The notes below the pieces were generated by a model that saw only the letters and a program-made list of their open reading frames with translations, ran no database searches and was not told the origin of the DNA. Made by a program: the position numbers and the translations under genes. Of a stretch of DNA of 27,416 nucleotides, positions 23,462 to 27,416 are shown in pieces. This DNA comes from Candidatus Rifleibacteriota bacterium (GTDB lineage: Bacteria > Riflebacteria > Ozemobacteria > Ozemobacterales > Ozemobacteraceae), in assembly GCA_029564115.1 (NCBI GenBank), contig JAKQQP010000326.1, positions 1 to 27,416 on the forward strand, given 5' to 3'. The first letter of the stretch is position 1; the number at the start of each line of letters is the position of its first letter.

Positions 23462-24444
23462 TGATTCTCCATGGCCAGCCAGCCGGCTATCTGCGGAGCA
23501 AAATAGGTCAGAATTAGGTCGGCACCGGCCCGGCGCATTGCGATCAATGATTCAAGAACAACTTGGCGCTCATTAACCCAACCCTTTTCAGCAGCGGCTT
23601 TGATCATGGAATATTCACCAGACACCTGATAGACAGCCAATGGGCAGGAAAATTTCTGTCGGGCTGTCTGCAGAATATCGAGATAGGCAATGCCGGGTTT
23701 GACCATCAGAATGTCAGCGCCCTCTTCAAAATCGAGTTGCAGCTCTATTTCTGCATCGCGGCTGACAGCGTAATCCATCTGGTAACCGCGACGGTCGCCT
23801 TTACCCGGAGCAGAACCAGCAGCTTCACGAAAGGGGCCGTAAAATGATGAGGCATATTTGGCTGAATAAGACATAATCGGAATATTCTGGTATCCATGCT
23901 GGTCAAGCATGCGTCTGACAGCACCGATCCTGCCGTCCATCATGTCTGAGGGTGCCACCATGTCAGCGCCGGCTTTAACGTGGGCCAGAGCCATTCTGGC
24001 AAGGATCTCATTCGACGCATCATTGTCGACACAGCCATTGGCCGTCAGAATGCCGCAATGTCCGTGGTCAGTGTAGGCACAGAGGCAGACATCGGTGATA
24101 ATATAGGCTTTTGGGCAATGTTCACGAATGTGTTTGATCGCGGCGCAAACCACACTGCTTTCACTGCAGGCACCCTGACCAGCAGCATCTTTCGCTGTCG
24201 GCACACCAAAAATGATGAAAGCGGTTATACCCTGCTGCATTGCACTGGCGACAGGCTCGTGAATCTTTTTGACCGGCCAGTGCATCTGGCCGGGCATTGC
24301 CGATATTTCTCGCGGCTCGCCAAGATCTTCGACCGCAAAAATCGGATAAATCAACTGATGAGGTAAAACACTGACCTGACGGACCATTTTCCGCAGGCGA
24401 CTGTCAATACGTAACCTTCTGGGGCGTTGAACCGGAAAACTCAT
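23458..24444 (-). CDS. hemB: Porphobilinogen synthase (delta-aminolevulinate dehydratase)
   Basis: Condenses two 5-aminolevulinate molecules to porphobilinogen. The 328-residue protein is of the zinc type: the cysteines C120, C122 and C130 lie in DVCLCAYTDHGHC, where Mg-type enzymes have Asp. The two Schiff-base lysines are K196 (SAKYAS) and K249 (MVKPG). The ATG has GGAG six bases upstream. It leads the heme operon, and its stop overlaps the radical SAM start. Confidence 0.97.
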   Translation of the reverse strand: MSFPVQRPRRLRIDSRLRKMVRQVSVLPHQLIYPIFAVEDLGEPREISAMPGQMHWPVKKIHEPVASAMQQGITAFIIFGVPTAKDAAGQGACSESSVVCAAIKHIREHCPKAYIITDVCLCAYTDHGHCGILTANGCVDNDASNEILARMALAHVKAGADMVAPSDMMDGRIGAVRRMLDQHGYQNIPIMSYSAKYASSFYGPFREAAGSAPGKGDRRGYQMDYAVSRDAEIELQLDFEEGADILMVKPGIAYLDILQTARQKFSCPLAVYQVSGEYSMIKAAAEKGWVNERQVVLESLIAMRRAGADLILTYFAPQIAGWLAMENQ

Positions 24445-24470
24445 AGACTGCTCCGAATTTCATTTCGAGC

Positions 24471-24499
24471 AGTGTACCACGCAATTTTTCCTGCTTCAA
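24471..24499 (-). promoter_or_regulatory. Candidate promoter of the heme operon
   Basis: Minus strand TTGAAG (24494-24499), 17-bp spacer, TACACT (24471-24476), in the gap between the upstream gene and hemB. The leader would include CTGCTC and GAGCAG, a 6-bp hairpin that overlaps the GGAG ribosome site of hemB. Confidence 0.5.
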
Positions 24500-24511
24500 C
24501 CCATGCCAGTC

Positions 24512-26359
24512 TTATTCTGCAAAATCCAGAACTTCACTGTCAAAACGCATCATGGGCAAAAGATCATTCGAGTCAACTCCGCTCGAAACGGCATCGAATC
24601 TCAGCATTTCCATTTCAGAACTATCGGTTTCGCCGAGATTTCCGTAACTCATCTTCATTTCACCACTGTCATACTCGTCTGGCAGAGTTCCTTCATAGTC
24701 TTCATGACTGTCAGGCATGCCCATACCGCTGGCCATGACACTTCCGGCACTTCTGTCCTCACCGCTGTCTCCAAAAAAGAAATCGCCGCCGAGTTCTTTA
24801 CTGAGAATATTCATTTCGGGCTGCAAAAGAGCGTTTTCGTCTGCCGAAAAGTCGCTTTCCTGGTAGAGAATCTGGGTTGAAGCAGTTGTCGAAGTTATCG
24901 GCTCTTTGCTCTGCGGCATCGTTTTAAGTGCTATAAAACCGCTGTTCTCCGGCATTGTAACAGACAGGTTTGTCGAAACATCTGAAGAACGGTCTGCAGA
25001 AGCGACGTTTCTGTTTTCAACCTCGGAAACAGCTGTTTTGTCAGTTCCTCCCAGCAGAAAGAGCGGTAATTTCTGGCTGCTGACATTCTGAGCACGCCTT
25101 GTTGCATATTCATCACGGCTTTCTATTTTGACAGCCGGAGGCAGATTCGTTGCTGTTGGTCGCGCAGCCCTCGCCATTTCGGTACGCATGGCAGTGACAT
25201 CTTCTTTGATCCGCAGAAAGAGACCGCTGACCTGATTTCTGGCATAGGTCGAAATCTGTTCCAGTGGTTTTTCATTGCCGGCAGAGTTCTGATACTTCAA
25301 ACTTTCGGCAGCTTTGGCGACGAAGCCCCCCGAGAGATGGGTAAACTGCTGAGCGGTGTTACGAACTTGAGAATCGCCGATCGAAACGGTATTTTCAACG
25401 CTTTTAACTGAATTGGCCAGAGAATTGAGCTGAACAAATATCTTTTCCCGCGAGGGGGTCGGCAGATTAATCAGAGGAAACTGCTTTACGGCAAAGTGAT
25501 CAGAAAAACGCAGAGTTTCGCGCACGGTTTTTTTGATATTGTCGAGACCTGAAGCCACCATTTCGGTACTGCTCTGCACGTTGAGAAGCAGCCCCTTAAA
25601 GGCTTCAGCATTCGACTGATTAGTGCGCATCAGCTGTTTTGAATACTGGATCAACAGGTCGAGACCCGTTACTGAAAGCGAAGGTATCAGCTCAAGAGTT
25701 TCATAAGCTGCCTGTGACATTTGAATGGTCCGTTCGATTCCAACCAGATATTTGCTGACATGCAAAGTCTGTCTGACGTTTGCGGCTCCGACCTGATCGA
25801 TGGTTTTATCGAGTTTATCGAGGGTCTCCTGACCCGGTGCAGTTATGATGCGGTTAAGATCCTGCAGACCCTGAGCAATCGAACCGTTTATCTCCAAAAT
25901 TTCTTTGACGGCAAGGGCAGAATTTTTGATACTTTCTCTGAACAGCTGCGTATCAATAACAAAAAGCTTCTGTAGAATATCTCGAACAGCCGCGTCATTG
26001 TAGCGACTGCTGATAGCACGGCAAGCCTGTTCCAGCCTGCTGCGCGAACTGCTGTAATGCGACTGAACAAACTGGTATGAATCGAGATTGCCGCCGGTTA
26101 TCTGCTTTTCTTCAATACTGACAACATTCACCTGGGGTGTTCTGGTCGGTTCGACACGTGCCGACCGTGCTCGCGAAACTTTCTGGTTTGAATTGAGCCA
26201 GTCCATAGCGCTGGCATCGGCCCGCGCCAGAGAAATAGCAGCAAAATACGCTGCCAGAATCGCAATTTTGCATATAGAAGCGCTATCTGAAGAACGTTTT
26301 ACGCTGCCATCGCGGCCTACCGACCTCAGATATTCTGCATTAAACAAGCAACCAGCCAT
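24512..26359 (-). CDS. Unrecognised exported, mostly helical protein
   Basis: I recognise no family. With the start at ATG 26359 (AGGAGG four bases upstream; the longer start at 26413 lacks a good site) the product has 615 residues. A hydrophobic segment at 30-46 with ADA at 47-49 looks like a signal peptide with an unusually long charged N-region. Residues about 95-400 are predicted helical with heptad-like hydrophobics, resembling a coiled coil. The last 100 residues are acidic and Met-rich, with the short repeat MLRFD/MMRFD near the C-terminus. It precedes hemB in the same direction, but hemB has its own candidate promoter. Confidence 0.7.
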   Translation of the reverse strand: MAGCLFNAEYLRSVGRDGSVKRSSDSASICKIAILAAYFAAISLARADASAMDWLNSNQKVSRARSARVEPTRTPQVNVVSIEEKQITGGNLDSYQFVQSHYSSSRSRLEQACRAISSRYNDAAVRDILQKLFVIDTQLFRESIKNSALAVKEILEINGSIAQGLQDLNRIITAPGQETLDKLDKTIDQVGAANVRQTLHVSKYLVGIERTIQMSQAAYETLELIPSLSVTGLDLLIQYSKQLMRTNQSNAEAFKGLLLNVQSSTEMVASGLDNIKKTVRETLRFSDHFAVKQFPLINLPTPSREKIFVQLNSLANSVKSVENTVSIGDSQVRNTAQQFTHLSGGFVAKAAESLKYQNSAGNEKPLEQISTYARNQVSGLFLRIKEDVTAMRTEMARAARPTATNLPPAVKIESRDEYATRRAQNVSSQKLPLFLLGGTDKTAVSEVENRNVASADRSSDVSTNLSVTMPENSGFIALKTMPQSKEPITSTTASTQILYQESDFSADENALLQPEMNILSKELGGDFFFGDSGEDRSAGSVMASGMGMPDSHEDYEGTLPDEYDSGEMKMSYGNLGETDSSEMEMLRFDAVSSGVDSNDLLPMMRFDSEVLDFAE

Positions 26360-26441
26360 ATTGCCTCCTGGTTCCGACACCTTTTTTAGATATATCGGCA
26401 ACAGTTGAGGCAATCTGCAGCAACAATTACATTGAAAAGAT

Positions 26442-27074
26442 TCAGGAAATTTTGCGAATCAGCAGATTGGCAGTTTCACTGTTTTCTGAGGCAACAAAGC
26501 CCTGTTTTAAAAGATAGTTGCGATGAGCCGAAATTTCGGTTTCTGCTTCGAGCTGGGTTATCTGGCGATCCCTGAACAGATAGGATTTTTTTTGGTAGAG
26601 GTAAGCCCCAAATTTGAAATCGCGAAATTCGGGAACGACGTAGTCCATCACGATGCGGGCGCGGCCTTCTCCGATGAGGTTTATCGAAAAAATACCCACC
26701 GGAATCATGTTGCGAAAAAGGATTGAAGTCTCGGCAGCCAGCAACTCTTCGTAAGTAACACATGGAAAATAGGCCCGAATATCATCTTCATAAAAATCAT
26801 AAAACTTTTTGAAATATGTTCCGCCGATATTTTCGAGAGAATCGAGCTTAAAACAGGCCTGAATACGCGAGTAATCAAGAAGATACCAGATGTTGGTAAC
26901 GCTTATATAGGCATTTACTATAAAAATTGGCATGGCTCCGATAAAATAGCCATAGATCGAAAAGAAGGTACTGCCGGCGAGGTTTATCCAGCGCAGCTTC
27001 AACACCGATTTCATGCTCAATGAAATCGCGACTAGAATAGAGCCCAGATAACCGATAAATTCAATAAAATTCAT
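26442..27074 (-). CDS. YgjV-like membrane domain fused to a GNAT-like domain
   Basis: The 210-residue protein starts with about three membrane helices (residues 3-20, 27-45, 48-67) resembling the YgjV inner-membrane family: IGYLGSILVAISLSMKS, then YGYFIGA and a NAYIS-type segment. Residues about 110-205 resemble a GNAT acetyltransferase fold: the VVPEFRDFKFGAYL strand and helix region (146-159), and HRNYLLKQGF near the end. The acetyl-CoA loop is only a partial match (Lys154 where a Gly is usual). I choose ATG 27074, which has AAGGTG seven bases upstream; the GTG at 27107 lies inside the tRNA terminator. Confidence 0.65.
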   Translation of the reverse strand: MNFIEFIGYLGSILVAISLSMKSVLKLRWINLAGSTFFSIYGYFIGAMPIFIVNAYISVTNIWYLLDYSRIQACFKLDSLENIGGTYFKKFYDFYEDDIRAYFPCVTYEELLAAETSILFRNMIPVGIFSINLIGEGRARIVMDYVVPEFRDFKFGAYLYQKKSYLFRDRQITQLEAETEISAHRNYLLKQGFVASENSETANLLIRKIS

Positions 27075-27090
27075 AGCATTGCACCTTGCA

Positions 27091-27129
27091 GAATTAAAAG
27101 GAGCCACAGAAATTTCTCTCTGTGGCTCC
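27091..27129 (-). terminator. Intrinsic terminator of the tRNA cluster
   Basis: An 11-bp stem (27100-27110 with 27119-27129), 8-base loop, followed on the minus strand by TTTTAATT. It lies just downstream of tRNA-Asp. Confidence 0.88.
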
Positions 27130-27134
27130 CTGAA

Positions 27135-27209
<75 letters not shown>

Positions 27210-27214
27210 AGTGG

Positions 27215-27244
27215 TATATAAAAGGCGTGCTCTTCGGCACACCT
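27215..27244 (-). terminator. Terminator-like hairpin between tRNA-Cys and tRNA-Asp
   Basis: Minus strand 8-bp stem (27237-27244 with 27223-27230, one G-U pair), 6-base loop, then TTTTATATA. It could be a processing hairpin or a partial terminator between two tRNA genes. Confidence 0.4.
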
Positions 27245-27278
27245 GTCGGGGAAGGCTCTTATAAGCGAACCTTCGCAA

Positions 27279-27350
27279 AGGCGGCAATCGGATTTGAACC
27301 GATGAATAAAGGTTTTGCAGACCTTCGCCTTACCACTTGGCTATGCCGCC
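27279..27350 (-). tRNA. tRNA-Cys (GCA)
   Basis: Cloverleaf of 72 bases on the minus strand: acceptor GGCGGCA/TGCCGCC, anticodon arm AAGGT-CTGCAAA-ACCTT with anticodon GCA, T-loop TTCAAAT, discriminator T (U73, a Cys identity base). CCA is not encoded. Confidence 0.97.
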
Positions 27351-27362
27351 GGGCAAAACAAA

Positions 27363-27416
27363 TGGCCAGGGTCGGAATCGAACCAACGACACACGGATTT
27401 TCAGTCCGTTGCTCTA
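27363..27416 (-). tRNA. tRNA-Phe (GAA), cut by the window end
   Basis: The 3' part of a minus-strand tRNA: anticodon arm ACGGA-CTGAAAA-TCCGT with anticodon GAA, T-arm GTTGG-TTCGATT-CCGAC, acceptor CCTGGCC, discriminator A. The 5' acceptor strand and most of the D-arm lie beyond the window. Confidence 0.95.

Overview
The window looks like a chromosomal segment of a Gram-negative, probably anaerobic bacterium. The outer membrane is implied by an LptA/OstA-like protein and a predicted outer-membrane beta-barrel ending in Phe. Heme appears to be made by the siroheme (Ahb) route, which is typical of anaerobes. No protein could be placed taxonomically with certainty. The GspG-like pilin with a C-terminal extension, the Ahb genes and the palindromic intergenic repeats would fit a deep-branching phylum such as Candidatus Riflebacteria, but that is a guess. 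There are no signs of phage, insertion sequences, CRISPR or recent transfer, and most genes are housekeeping.

Left part (1-7604): a TTG-started predicted outer-membrane barrel carrying one CXXCH heme motif (+) converges on an alpha-glucan phosphorylase gene (-) across a bidirectional terminator. Upstream of glgP on the same strand lies a membrane-anchored sulfatase-fold protein. Two repeat-rich, gene-poor stretches (5948-6497 and 7197-7604) flank the LptA-like gene. They hold 7-bp tandem repeats, decayed palindromic repeats and clear sigma70-type promoters, two of which sit so close to the ATG that the mRNAs should be leaderless or nearly so.

Middle part (7605-14849, +): a tightly packed, translationally coupled run of a Ski2-like helicase, tsaE, tsaB, tsaD, mutL and miaA. 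TsaE/B/D make t6A37 and MiaA makes i6A37, so the operon centres on tRNA position-37 modification plus mismatch repair and an RNA-type helicase.

Next (14850-20110, +): after a structured leader come a BON-like/zinc-ribbon protein with a long disordered Pro/Ala tail, a four-helix His-containing membrane protein, a terminator, a secreted TPR protein and a type IV pilin-like protein with a calcium-loop-like motif. A strong bidirectional terminator (20060-20110) ends this block.

Right part (20119-27416, -): a heme cluster transcribed hemB - ahbD-like radical SAM - ahbA - ahbB - hemL. It is preceded by an unrecognised exported helical protein, a YgjV-like/GNAT-like fusion protein, and a tRNA cluster (Phe partial, Cys, Asp) with its own terminator. 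The heme cluster lacks ahbC and the uroporphyrinogen/siroheme genes, which must lie elsewhere. The best candidates for unusual biology are the heme-motif barrel protein, the zinc-ribbon scaffold-like protein, the pilin fusion and the unrecognised exported protein.
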